Shown: positions 18,082-25,589 of the stretch, one piece after another
How the letters are laid out: every line of letters begins with the position of its first letter
How positions within the stretch are numbered: the stretch's first letter is position 1
Assembly: GCF_000212695.1 (NCBI RefSeq)
Contig: NC_015514.1
Coordinates: 2,294,001 to 2,358,000 of the forward strand
Direction of reading: 5' to 3'
Origin: Cellulomonas fimi ATCC 484
GTDB lineage: Bacteria; Actinomycetota; Actinomycetes; Actinomycetales; Cellulomonadaceae
Length of the DNA: 64,000 nucleotides
Made by a program: the position numbers and the translations under genes
Notes under the pieces: model-generated
The model's input: only the letters and a program-made list of their open reading frames with translations
Database searches by the model: none
What the model was told of the DNA's origin: nothing

Positions 18082-18928
18082 GCCGATCACGCCGGCGCTC
18101 CTGCGGGGGTGGCCGCTGCCGACGCCCGCGTCGTCGAAGTACAGCCGCGGCCAGGTGGTCGTCGTCGGGGGCGCGCGTCGCACGCCCGGCGCGGCGCTGC
18201 TGGCCGGCGTCGCGGCCCTGCGGGTCGGGGCCGGCCGCCTGACGCTCGGCGTCGCCCGGTCGGTCGCCGTCCCGCTCGCCGTGCGCGTGCCCGAGGCGGG
18301 TGTCGTCGAGCTGCCCGAGACGGAGGACGGCTGCCCCGACGGCACCGGGCTGGACCGGCTCGAGGCCGACCTGCGCGGCGCCGACGCGGTGCTCGTCGGC
18401 CCGGGCCTCGACGACGCGGACCGCACGGTCGACCTGCTGCGCGCCGTCGCCCCGGTGCTCCCCCGCCGCACCCCGGTCGTGCTCGACGCGTTCGCGCTCG
18501 GCGTCCTGCCGCGCGTCGACGACGTCGCGCAGCGGCTCGCCGGGCGGCTCGTCCTGACGCCCAACCTCACCGAGGCCGCGCTGCTGCTCGGCGTCGACGA
18601 GGCCGACGAGGGCGCCGGCGCACGCATCGCGCGGCAGTACGGCGCCGTCGTGACCTGCCAGGGCCGCGTGTCCGCTCCCGACGGGTCGCAGTGGGCGGTG
18701 TCGACCGGCATGTCGGGACTCGCGACGTCCGGCAGCGGCGACGTGCTCGCGGGGGCGACGCTCGGCGTGGTCGCGCGCGGCGCGGACCTCGCGCAGGCCG
18801 TCTGCTGGGCGACGCACCTGCACGCGGCCGCGGGCGACCGGCTGGCCACGCGCGTGGGCCGGCTCGGCTACCTGGCACGCGAGCTGCCCGACGAGCTGCC
18901 CGCGCTCCTCGCCGAGCTCGCGCCCTGA
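18065..18928 (+). CDS. nnrD: ADP-dependent NAD(P)H-hydrate dehydratase
   Basis: A 287-residue ribokinase-fold repair enzyme that converts damaged NAD(P)HX back to NAD(P)H at the expense of ADP. Family marks are [41 protein letters not shown] and the phosphate/catalytic loop TSGSGDVLAGATLG with the catalytic Asp. It lacks the N-terminal epimerase domain found in bifunctional Nnr proteins, so NnrE must be encoded elsewhere. The ATG overlaps the phosphatase gene. Confidence 0.92.
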   Translation: MPSRTEPITPALLRGWPLPTPASSKYSRGQVVVVGGARRTPGAALLAGVAALRVGAGRLTLGVARSVAVPLAVRVPEAGVVELPETEDGCPDGTGLDRLEADLRGADAVLVGPGLDDADRTVDLLRAVAPVLPRRTPVVLDAFALGVLPRVDDVAQRLAGRLVLTPNLTEAALLLGVDEADEGAGARIARQYGAVVTCQGRVSAPDGSQWAVSTGMSGLATSGSGDVLAGATLGVVARGADLAQAVCWATHLHAAAGDRLATRVGRLGYLARELPDELPALLAELAP

Positions 18929-18946
18929 GCGCGGCCGCCGCCGCGA

Positions 18947-19633
18947 TCAGCCCTCGACGCCCGTCGCCATGTGCGAGGCGCCGACCGGCTTCGACTCGGG
19001 TGACCCGCGCTCGCGCAGGTAGATCGACAGCACGACCATGCTGAGGACGGCGAGGAACTCCGACTGCCAGTTCTGGAGCGTGCGGTTCCAGAACTCGGGG
19101 AGCAGCAGGTACTCCCCGTACGTCACGGGGTCGGCGTGCTCGCGCAGCTGGTCCTCGGAGTACGCGACCGCACCGGCGAGCGACTGGGCGAACCAGCTCA
19201 GCACGAACAGCAGGCCCATGACGAGGCCGAGCGAGTGCGAGTACAGCGACAGGCGCCAGCCGCGCACGCGTGCCCAGGCCGGGGACTCCTGCGTCGCGTG
19301 CTCGGCGACCTTCTGGTCCTCGTCGCTCTCCCGTCCGGGCTGGTCGAGGCTCTTCGACTCGGGCGACCCCTTCTGCAGGAGCCACACGGTCGCCACGATG
19401 TAGAGCAGGAACTGGAGGAACTCCGACTGCCAGTTCTCGGCGACGTCGACGGCGAACGCGGACGACACGACGTACCGCGCGAGCGTCACGGGCTCGAGCC
19501 CCGCCTCGAGCTGCTCGCGGTTGAGCACCGCGACCCCGCTGACCGCCTGCCCCACGAGGGACGCCAGGAAGATCGCCGCGAAGAACAGGCTGAGCGAGTT
19601 CTCCCGGACGACCCGGCCCGCGCGCCCGCTCAC
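18947..19633 (-). CDS. DUF6766 membrane protein with internal duplication
   Basis: A 228-residue integral membrane protein with four predicted helices. It is built of two homologous halves: each has a helix, then NWQSEFL, a second helix and the cytosolic motif GSPESK (residues about 66-95 and 190-220). A charged linker (about 100-125) joins the halves. Function is unknown. The GTG start overlaps the stop of the 29-residue peptide gene as GTGA and has no ribosome site of its own, so translation should be coupled. Confidence 0.8.
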   Translation of the reverse strand: MSGRAGRVVRENSLSLFFAAIFLASLVGQAVSGVAVLNREQLEAGLEPVTLARYVVSSAFAVDVAENWQSEFLQFLLYIVATVWLLQKGSPESKSLDQPGRESDEDQKVAEHATQESPAWARVRGWRLSLYSHSLGLVMGLLFVLSWFAQSLAGAVAYSEDQLREHADPVTYGEYLLLPEFWNRTLQNWQSEFLAVLSMVVLSIYLRERGSPESKPVGASHMATGVEG

Positions 19634-19719
19634 AGCCGCGCCGCCGCGACGGCCACGACGGCGAGCAGGCCCAGCAGGGCACCGCCCAGCGTCACGACGA
19701 AGAGCACACGCTGCGTCAC
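19630..19719 (-). CDS. 29-residue single-helix membrane peptide
   Basis: A short ORF begins with GTG overlapping the upstream stop (GTGA) and ends with TGA overlapping the downstream GTG start (GTGA again). The peptide, VTQRVLFVVTLGG followed by ALLGLLAVVAVAAARL, is one hydrophobic helix with Arg at both ends. The double overlap in a tight operon is the main reason to believe it is translated. It may be a small subunit or assembly factor for the DUF6766 protein; that is inference. Confidence 0.6.
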   Translation of the reverse strand: MTQRVLFVVTLGGALLGLLAVVAVAAARL

Positions 19720-20147
19720 GCCGCCTCCAGGTCGCAGTCGTAGGGTCGCGGCGGGCGGGGGTCGCACGACGCCGCGCTGACCAGCCAGGAGGTGCCCGAC
19801 GCGGTGAGGAACACGGTGTCCAGGGCGGTGCGGACCTGCGCCTCGCCGCCCGCACGCGTCACCTGCGCGTCGGTGGCGGGCGCCCGGGAGCGCAGCAAGT
19901 CCGCGAGGTCGCCGTCGACGAGGGCCTCGGCGCACGCGACGCCCTCGTCCTCCTCGACGGTCTCCACGACCCCCGGGGTGAGCAGCGCGCACGCGCGCGC
20001 GCCGTCACCGGCGTCCACCGCGTCGTAGAAGTCGCGCACCACGTCCCGCGCGTCGGCCGTCCGGGCGGTGCCCGCGCACGCCGCACATGGCGTGACCAGC
20101 AGCGTCGCGAGCAGCAGGGCCGCGCCCCGTGCCGTCGTCGTCCTCAT
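19716..20147 (-). CDS. Exported NTF2-like protein, possible lipoprotein
   Basis: A 143-residue protein: signal sequence MRTTTARGAALLLATLL followed by two cysteines (C21, C24), then a SnoaL/NTF2-like segment (DVVRDFYDAVDAGDGARACALL), a pattern common in actinobacterial lipoproteins. Neither cysteine has a textbook lipobox, so lipid attachment is uncertain. The ATG lacks a Shine-Dalgarno but has CATCGT about 5 nt upstream, consistent with leaderless translation. It is the first gene of the operon with the 29-residue peptide and DUF6766 protein. Confidence 0.72.
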   Translation of the reverse strand: MRTTTARGAALLLATLLVTPCAACAGTARTADARDVVRDFYDAVDAGDGARACALLTPGVVETVEEDEGVACAEALVDGDLADLLRSRAPATDAQVTRAGGEAQVRTALDTVFLTASGTSWLVSAASCDPRPPRPYDCDLEAA

Positions 20148-20321
20148 GGCTGACGATGCTGGCACCGCTGCACCCGCGCCGCTCGTCGGCGCACGGCGCG
20201 CCCACCGCCCCGCGACCTGCAGCGACGGCGCCGGCCCGCGCGACGGCCGCGCCCCGCAGGGCGACGATGGGCGGGCGGGCCGGCAGCGCCCGCACGGTTC
20301 GGGGGGAGGAGGGCCCGAGAC

Positions 20322-21083
20322 GTGAGCGGCCGCAGCCCCGACGCGCCCGTCCGTGCGCCCGCGTCGTACCAGCGGTGGGACGGGATCACGTTCCTGCACT
20401 GGCCGTACCCGCCCGCGGTCGTCGGCGCCCTGCTGCCGCCCGGGCTCGTGGTCGACGTGCTCGACGGCGCGGCGTGGGTGGGGCTCACGCCGTTCGCGAT
20501 GCGCGACGTGCGGGTCCCCGGCCTGCCCGCGCTCCCCCGCTGGTCGCAGTTCCTCGAGGTGAACGTGCGCACGTACGTGCGGCACCCGGCGAGCGGCACG
20601 GACGGCCTGTGGTTCCTCACCCTCCTGTGCCCGCGTCGGGCGTTCGTCGCCGCGATGCGGGTCCTCGGGCTGCCGTACGTGCACGCGGCGGGGGCGGTCG
20701 TCCGCACGACCGGCGCGGTCGAGTACGCGGCCGCCACGGACCGGGGGCGACGGCTGCGCGTGGTCGTCGAGCCGGGCGACGCGGTCCGGTTCCCCGACGC
20801 GTGGTCCGACGCGGTGACCGGCCGCTGGAACGCCTTCACCCGACGCGCGGGGACGCTGTGGCGGGTCCCCGTCGAGCACGCGCCCTGGCCGCTGCACGAC
20901 GCCGCCGCGCCACGTCTGCGGACCGACCTGCTGGAGGCCTGCGGGCTGCCGACCCCGTCCGGCGCGCCCCGGGTGTCGTGGTCGCCCGGCGTGGACGTGC
21001 GGGTGGGCGCCCCGCGTCCCGTGGCCCTCGTGCACGTCCCGCACCGACGTGGACGTGCGGCGGCTGTCGGACCCGGTGGCTAG
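20322..21083 (+). CDS. DUF2071 (YqjF-like) family protein
   Basis: A 253-residue member of the acetoacetate-decarboxylase-related DUF2071/COG3361 family. The characteristic N-terminal block is seen as LHWPYPPAVVGALLPPGL and WVGLTPFAMRDVRVPG, followed by FLEVNVRTYV and GLWFLTLLCPRR. No enzymatic role is established. GTG start after a strong GGGGGGAGGAGGG. It ends 9 nt before the next gene. Confidence 0.85.
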   Translation: MSGRSPDAPVRAPASYQRWDGITFLHWPYPPAVVGALLPPGLVVDVLDGAAWVGLTPFAMRDVRVPGLPALPRWSQFLEVNVRTYVRHPASGTDGLWFLTLLCPRRAFVAAMRVLGLPYVHAAGAVVRTTGAVEYAAATDRGRRLRVVVEPGDAVRFPDAWSDAVTGRWNAFTRRAGTLWRVPVEHAPWPLHDAAAPRLRTDLLEACGLPTPSGAPRVSWSPGVDVRVGAPRPVALVHVPHRRGRAAAVGPGG

Positions 21084-21086
21084 CGT
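21081..21086 (+). promoter_or_regulatory. -10 hexamer TAGCGT for a leaderless gene
   Basis: TAGCGT ends 6 nt before the ATG at 21093, the spacing expected if transcription starts at the initiation codon. It overlaps the stop region of the DUF2071 gene, so the downstream gene may have its own promoter. Confidence 0.5.
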
Positions 21087-21092
21087 CGGGCC

Positions 21093-22031
21093 ATGGACGC
21101 GACGGCGTGGCTCCTCGACGGTGACCCGGCGATCCGGTGGCAGGTCCTGCGCGACCTGACCGACGCACCCGCCGACGCGGTCGCGGCCGAGCGGGCGCGT
21201 GTCGAGCACGAGGGGTGGGGCGCCGCGCTGCTCGCCGCGCAGGACCCCGACGGCCGGTGGGCGGGCGGTGCCTGCTTCCCCGCCGGGTACGCGGGCGACG
21301 AGCCGGGCCAGCCCTGGACGGCGACCATGCACGTCCTGCAGACGCTGATCCTGCTGGGGCTGGACCCCGGATCGGCGTCCGCGCGGCGCACCGCGGCGCT
21401 CGTCGCCGAGAGCTGCCGGTGGGAGCACGACGGCCAGCGCTACTTCGACGGCGAGGTCGAGCCGTGCATCAACGGGCGGACGATCGAGGCCGGCGTGTGG
21501 GCCGGGGTGGACGTGCGTCCCCTCGTGGAACGCGTGCTCGACGAGCAGCTCGCCGACGGCGGCTGGAACTGCGAGGCGGAGCTCGGCTCGGTCCGCTCCT
21601 CCTTCGACACGACGATGTGCGTGCTGGACGGCCTGCTCGCCGTCGAACGGGCGCACGGCGACCCGACGGTGCGGGCGGCGCGGCTGCGCGGGCTGGAGTA
21701 CCTGCTGGAGCGGCGGCTGTTCCGCCGCGCCAGCACCGGGCAGGTCGTGGACCCGGCATACCTCGAGCTCGCGTTCCCGTACTACTGGCACTACGACGTG
21801 CTGCGCGCGCTCGACCACGTCCGGGCCGCGGGCGACCCGCCGGACCCCCGGATGACGGAGGCCGTCGAGCTCGTGCGCAGCCGGCGCCGGGCCGACGGCC
21901 GCTGGGCGCTCGACCGCGTGCACCCGGGTCGGGTCCACCTCGAGATCGAGGGTCCCGTGGGTGCGCCGAGCCGGTGGAGCACGCTGCGGGCGATGCGCGT
22001 CCTGCGGTGGTGGGACGCGGCCTCAGCCTGA
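21093..22031 (+). CDS. Prenyltransferase/squalene-cyclase-like toroid protein
   Basis: A 312-residue all-helical protein resembling the alpha/alpha-toroid repeats of squalene cyclases. It has QW-like repeats (AAQDPDGRWAGG, LADGGWNCEAE, SRRRADGRWALD). It lacks the DxDD catalytic motif of class II terpene cyclases and is about half their length, so cyclase activity is doubtful. No membrane helix or signal. Related short proteins are annotated as hypothetical in actinobacteria. It is probably leaderless (TAGCGT at 21081). Confidence 0.7.
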   Translation: MDATAWLLDGDPAIRWQVLRDLTDAPADAVAAERARVEHEGWGAALLAAQDPDGRWAGGACFPAGYAGDEPGQPWTATMHVLQTLILLGLDPGSASARRTAALVAESCRWEHDGQRYFDGEVEPCINGRTIEAGVWAGVDVRPLVERVLDEQLADGGWNCEAELGSVRSSFDTTMCVLDGLLAVERAHGDPTVRAARLRGLEYLLERRLFRRASTGQVVDPAYLELAFPYYWHYDVLRALDHVRAAGDPPDPRMTEAVELVRSRRRADGRWALDRVHPGRVHLEIEGPVGAPSRWSTLRAMRVLRWWDAASA

Positions 22032-22133
22032 CGCCGGCGGGCCGGTCGCCGCCGGGTGAAACCGCGGGTGACACGTCCCCTCGGCGGCCCCTCGACCCTT
22101 GTCGGCGCGGCAGCGGCGTTCGTAGCCTCGAGA

Positions 22134-22210
22134 GGTCAGACAAGGGCACACCCGTCGCGAGGCGGGGCCGCAAAGCCACGGGACCCACGCGGTCAGCCGG
22201 GCTGCCGACC
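22134..22210 (+). promoter_or_regulatory. Cyclic di-GMP-I (GEMM-I) riboswitch
   Basis: The aptamer core is readable. P1 is GGTC (22134-22137) with GACC (22207-22210). Next comes GGGCACA, then a CCCGTC-GCGA-GGCGGG hairpin with a GNRA tetraloop (22151-22166), the conserved GCCGCAAAGCCACGGGACC, and AGCCGGGCTGCCGACC holding the tetraloop receptor and closing P1. The 3' strand of P1 directly abuts AGGGGG, the ribosome site of the gene at 22225, so c-di-GMP probably controls translation initiation. There is no room for an intrinsic terminator. Confidence 0.88.
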
Positions 22211-22224
22211 AGGGGGCCTTCCAC

Positions 22225-24174
22225 ATGCACGCCATGCACTGGCGCGCGCCCGCGCGCACGCTCGTCCGCACCCGCACCCGCACCCACACCCGCACCCGAA
22301 TCCGCACCGGCGCCGGCACGGGGCGCAGCCGAACCGCCCACGCGACCCCGCGGCCCCGTCGCGCGGGCCGGGTTGGGCTCGTCGCGCTGCTGCTCGCCAC
22401 CACGGCGGTGCTCGTCCCGCTCGTCCCCGCGCCCGCGGCGGCGGCAGAGCCGGACCTCGCGCCGTCCGGCCTGCTGTTCGGTGCCTACGTCGCGCAGCGC
22501 TCGGCACCGAGCGTCGAGGCGGCCACCGCGGCGTTCGAGGAGCGGGTCGGCCGTCGCCTCGAGCTGCACCGCTGGTACAGCCGCTGGGACGAGACGATGC
22601 CGCCATCCGGGCTGCGCGCGTCGGTCGCCGCGGGACGCACGCCGGTCCTGTCGATCGAGCCGCGCACGCTCGCGGGCACCCGGCTGTCCTGGGCGTCCGT
22701 CGCACGCGGGGACCACGACGCACGCATCCGGGCGCAGGCCACGGGCGTCGCGTCGCTCGGCGTCCCCGTGCTGCTCGCGTTCCACCACGAGCCCGAGCTC
22801 GCGGGCACGCACGGCACCCCCGCCGAGTTCCGCGCGGCGTGGCGGCGCTACGTCGAGGTCTTCCGGGCAGCGGGCGTCACGAACGTGCTGTGGACGTGGA
22901 TCGTGACGCCCACGGTGCTCGGCGGCACGACGGGTCCCACGGCGACCGACCTGTACCCGGGCGACGACGTCGTCGACCGCGTGGGGCTCGACGCCTACAA
23001 CTGGGCGGGCTGCGCACCGGGAGTGCCGACCGCGTGGCGCTCGATGGCGACGATCGCGGGACCGGCCCGCGACTTCGCCCGCGCGCACGGCAAGCCGCTG
23101 CTCCTCGCGGAGTGGGGCTCGGTCGAGGACGCGGCGGACCCGGGCCGCAAGGCGGCGTGGCTGCGCGAGTCGCTCGCGACGCTCGCGTCGTGGCCCGAGG
23201 TCGAGGGCGCGCTGTACTTCCACCAGCACGGCACGTGCCCGTGGTGGACGGACTCCACGGCGACGACGGCGGCCGCGTTCACCGAGATCGCGAACTCCCC
23301 CACCGCGCACGGGCGCACGAGCGCGTGGCTGCGCGCCTCCACGGTGCTCGGCGGTGCACCCCTCGCCGTCGCGTTCGACGCGTCCCGCAGCGCGGGCGCC
23401 GGCACGGCGACCGGCAGCGGCGTGACGACGTGGCGGCTCGACCCCGGCGACGGCACGCCACCCACGACCGGCACGGGCACACCACCGGCCGTCCTGGCGC
23501 ACACGTACCGGACGGCCGGCACGTTCCGGGCGCGGCTCGACGTCACCGACGCCGCGGGCGGCACGGCCACGGACCAGCGGACGGTGACGGTGGCCGCGGC
23601 GCCCACGCTCGAAGTCGCCGCGCGCGCCGTGACCACGACCGGTGCCGAGCTCGTCGCGTGGGTCGACCCGGACGGGCTGACCGGCATGGTCCGGTTCGAG
23701 TGGGGCACGTCCACGGCCTACGGCGCGACCGCCACCGCGTCCGTGCCTGCCGTGACCTACGCGGCGACCACGCCCGTCGTCGCCACCGGCCTCGCGCCGT
23801 CGACCACGTACGCGGTGCGGGTCACGGCGGCCACGGCGGCCGGCACCACGACCCGCAGCACGACCTTCAGCACCGCGGGCGCGCCGACGACGTCCACCAC
23901 GTGGGCGTCGGGCACCGCGCGCACGTCCACCACGCTCGGCGCCACCGTGAACCCGCGTCTCGCCGCCACGAGCGCCTGGTTCGAGTGGGGTCCCACGGCG
24001 GCGCTCGGCGCGGGGACGGCTCCCGTCGCGCTGTCCGCCGTCGGGTACGACACGACCCTCACGACCGCCGTGGCAGGACTCGCCCCCGGCACGACGTACC
24101 ACTACCGGCTCGTCGCCCGGAACGCGCACGGCTCCGTCGCCGGTCCCGTCCGCACGGTCACGACGAGCCGCTGA
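22225..24174 (+). CDS. Secreted GH26-like glycoside hydrolase with PKD and fibronectin-type modules
   Basis: A 649-residue exported protein under the c-di-GMP riboswitch. Residues 1-46 are an unusual Arg/Thr-rich leader, 47-75 a hydrophobic signal segment ending in PAPAAAAEP. Residues about 80-375 form a TIM barrel resembling GH26 mannanases, with acid/base E189 in AFHHEPEL and nucleophile candidate E296 in LLLAEWGSVED. A PKD-like domain follows (about 380-455: VAFDASRSAG, HTYRTAGTFRARLDVTD), then two Ig/fibronectin-like repeats (about 460-550, 555-645), each with a FEWG motif. It likely cleaves a beta-mannan or related exopolysaccharide; substrate is inferred only. Confidence 0.82.
   Translation: MHAMHWRAPARTLVRTRTRTHTRTRIRTGAGTGRSRTAHATPRPRRAGRVGLVALLLATTAVLVPLVPAPAAAAEPDLAPSGLLFGAYVAQRSAPSVEAATAAFEERVGRRLELHRWYSRWDETMPPSGLRASVAAGRTPVLSIEPRTLAGTRLSWASVARGDHDARIRAQATGVASLGVPVLLAFHHEPELAGTHGTPAEFRAAWRRYVEVFRAAGVTNVLWTWIVTPTVLGGTTGPTATDLYPGDDVVDRVGLDAYNWAGCAPGVPTAWRSMATIAGPARDFARAHGKPLLLAEWGSVEDAADPGRKAAWLRESLATLASWPEVEGALYFHQHGTCPWWTDSTATTAAAFTEIANSPTAHGRTSAWLRASTVLGGAPLAVAFDASRSAGAGTATGSGVTTWRLDPGDGTPPTTGTGTPPAVLAHTYRTAGTFRARLDVTDAAGGTATDQRTVTVAAAPTLEVAARAVTTTGAELVAWVDPDGLTGMVRFEWGTSTAYGATATASVPAVTYAATTPVVATGLAPSTTYAVRVTAATAAGTTTRSTTFSTAGAPTTSTTWASGTARTSTTLGATVNPRLAATSAWFEWGPTAALGAGTAPVALSAVGYDTTLTTAVAGLAPGTTYHYRLVARNAHGSVAGPVRTVTTSR
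22266..22307 (+). repeat. Hexanucleotide repeat CCGCAC encoding the Arg-Thr leader
   Basis: Seven units of CCGCAC, two of them altered (CCACAC, CCGAAT), sit within the first 30 codons of the hydrolase gene and give the RTRTRTHTRTRIRT stretch. The 6-bp unit keeps the frame, so slippage would change only leader length. Confidence 0.8.
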
Positions 24175-24234
24175 CCGCGGGACCGCCCGGCAGGCCCGTG
24201 CTCGCGTGGAGCGGCGGGGCCGGCCGCGCGCGGC

Positions 24235-24240
24235 TAGCGT
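24235..24240 (+). promoter_or_regulatory. -10 hexamer TAGCGT ahead of the glycosyltransferase gene
   Basis: TAGCGT lies 50 nt before the ATG at 24291, giving a transcript leader of about 44 nt that contains the CGGAGG ribosome site. The gene can thus be transcribed independently of the riboswitch-controlled gene upstream. Confidence 0.45.
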
Positions 24241-24290
24241 GGGACGCGGTGCAGCAGCCGCCGCCTCGTGGAGAGGCCGACGGAGGCGCG

Positions 24291-25274
24291 ATGACCGGTA
24301 CGCCCGCCGTGCGCGACCCCGGTCGCGTCGAGTACGTCCTGCCGCTGCGGTGGACCACGGACGAGGACCTGCCCGAGCTGACCGCGTACCTGCGGGCGCT
24401 GTCCGCGGCGGTCCCCGTCATGGTCGTCGACGGCTCGCCGGAGCCGCTGTTCGCCGCCCACCGGCGCGCCTGGGCCGGGGTCGTCCGCCACGTCCGCCCC
24501 GAGCCCTGGCCAGGGGCGAACGGCAAGGTGCGCGGCGTCATGACGGGGCTGCACCTCGCGTGGGCCGATGCGGTCGTCCTGGCCGACGACGACGTTCGGT
24601 GGCGTCCCGCGCAGCTGCGCCGTGCGCTGCGGCTCCTGGAGGACGCCGACGTCGTCGTGCCGCAGAACGTGTTCGAGCCTGCGCCGTGGCACGCCCGGTG
24701 GGACACCGCGCGCACGCTGGTGAACCGCGCGTGCGGCGGCGACTGGCCGGGCACGCTCGTCGTGCGCCGCTCACGGCTCCTCGACTGGGGCGGCTACGAC
24801 GGCGACGTCCTGTTCGAGAACCACGAGCTCGTCCGCACCGTCGCGGCGCACGGTGGCCGGGTGCTCCGGGCGGACGACCTCTACGTGCCGCGGCGCCCGC
24901 CGCGGACCCGGACCTTCTGGTCGCAGCGCGTGCGGCAGGCCTACGACGACCTCGCGGAGCCGCTGCGGCTGACGGTCGAGGCGGCGGTGCTCCCGACGCT
25001 CGTGGCCGCGGCCGTCACGCGCCGCGCCGGACCGGCGCTGGTCGTCGCGGGCGCGTCCGTGGGCCTCGCGTGGCGGGGTCGACGGCTCGGCGGGGGCCGT
25101 GCCGTGTTCCCCGCGGGAGACGTGGCCCTCGCGCCGCTGTGGGTCGCCGAGCGCGCGGTGTGCGTCTGGGCCGCGCTCGCGCTGCGCGCCCGCGGCGGGG
25201 TGCCCTACGCGGGCGGTCGGCTGCTGCGGGCGGGGACGCCCGGCCGGCGCCTGCGCACGCGCGTGACGCTCTGA
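24291..25274 (+). CDS. Family 2 glycosyltransferase
   Basis: A 327-residue GT-A fold glycosyltransferase. The nucleotide-sugar site has the metal-binding ADDDVRWRPAQL; VVPQNVFEPAPWHARWD and the GDWPGTLVVRRS segment follow, with ENHELVRTV as the likely catalytic-base (ED-like) region. The C-terminal part (about 235-327) is hydrophobic with one or two possible membrane helices. ATG after CGGAGG. Its position behind a c-di-GMP-regulated secreted hydrolase suggests a cell-surface polysaccharide role; donor and acceptor are unknown. Confidence 0.85.
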   Translation: MTGTPAVRDPGRVEYVLPLRWTTDEDLPELTAYLRALSAAVPVMVVDGSPEPLFAAHRRAWAGVVRHVRPEPWPGANGKVRGVMTGLHLAWADAVVLADDDVRWRPAQLRRALRLLEDADVVVPQNVFEPAPWHARWDTARTLVNRACGGDWPGTLVVRRSRLLDWGGYDGDVLFENHELVRTVAAHGGRVLRADDLYVPRRPPRTRTFWSQRVRQAYDDLAEPLRLTVEAAVLPTLVAAAVTRRAGPALVVAGASVGLAWRGRRLGGGRAVFPAGDVALAPLWVAERAVCVWAALALRARGGVPYAGGRLLRAGTPGRRLRTRVTL

Positions 25275-25320
25275 CCGGCCCGGGGCGACCTGCGGAGACC
25301 GGCCCGGAGCGACCCGCGGA
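25273..25320 (+). repeat. 24-bp direct duplication after the glycosyltransferase stop
   Basis: Two adjacent 24-bp copies beginning GACCGGCCCGG (25273-25296 and 25297-25320) differ at two positions; the first overlaps the TGA stop. A second short direct repeat, CCCCGAACCTC, lies a little further on and touches the stop of the convergent CDGSH gene. The region may act as an imperfect termination zone. Confidence 0.7.
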
Positions 25321-25367
25321 GCCGCGACGGCGGCGCCGGGCGCCCCGAACCTCCGGAGCCCCGAACC

Positions 25368-25589
25368 TCAGGGCGCCTCGAAGCCGATCGCCTTGTGGCT
25401 GCCGTCGCACCACGGCTTGATCGCGGACGCCCCGCACCGGCACAGCGCGACGGTCGCCCTGTGCTTCTCGACGGGGTTGCCGCGGTCGTCGACCACGGGC
25501 ACGTCCCCGCGCACGAGCAGCGGGCCGTCGGGGCACGCGACGATCGAGCCGCGCGGCACGGCGCCCTCGTGGGGTCCGGCGGGGCTCAC
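25368..25589 (-). CDS. CDGSH iron-sulfur domain protein
   Basis: A 73-residue small protein with the complete [2Fe-2S] ligand pattern C-x-C-x6-P-x-C-D-G-S-H, seen as CRCGASAIKPWCDGSH near the C-terminus. These proteins bind a redox-active cluster through three Cys and one His. The GTG start overlaps the stop of the upstream diiron oxygenase-like gene (GTGA), so the two products are made together, and the CDGSH protein is a likely electron donor or cluster partner. Confidence 0.92.
   Translation of the reverse strand: MSPAGPHEGAVPRGSIVACPDGPLLVRGDVPVVDDRGNPVEKHRATVALCRCGASAIKPWCDGSHKAIGFEAP

Noticed and set aside
21093..22031. Functional squalene-hopene cyclase
   Set aside because: The DxDD catalytic motif is missing and the protein is about half the family's length.
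22266..22307. Phase-variation switch by slippage at the CCGCAC repeat
   Set aside because: The unit is a multiple of three, so copy changes cannot turn the gene on or off.
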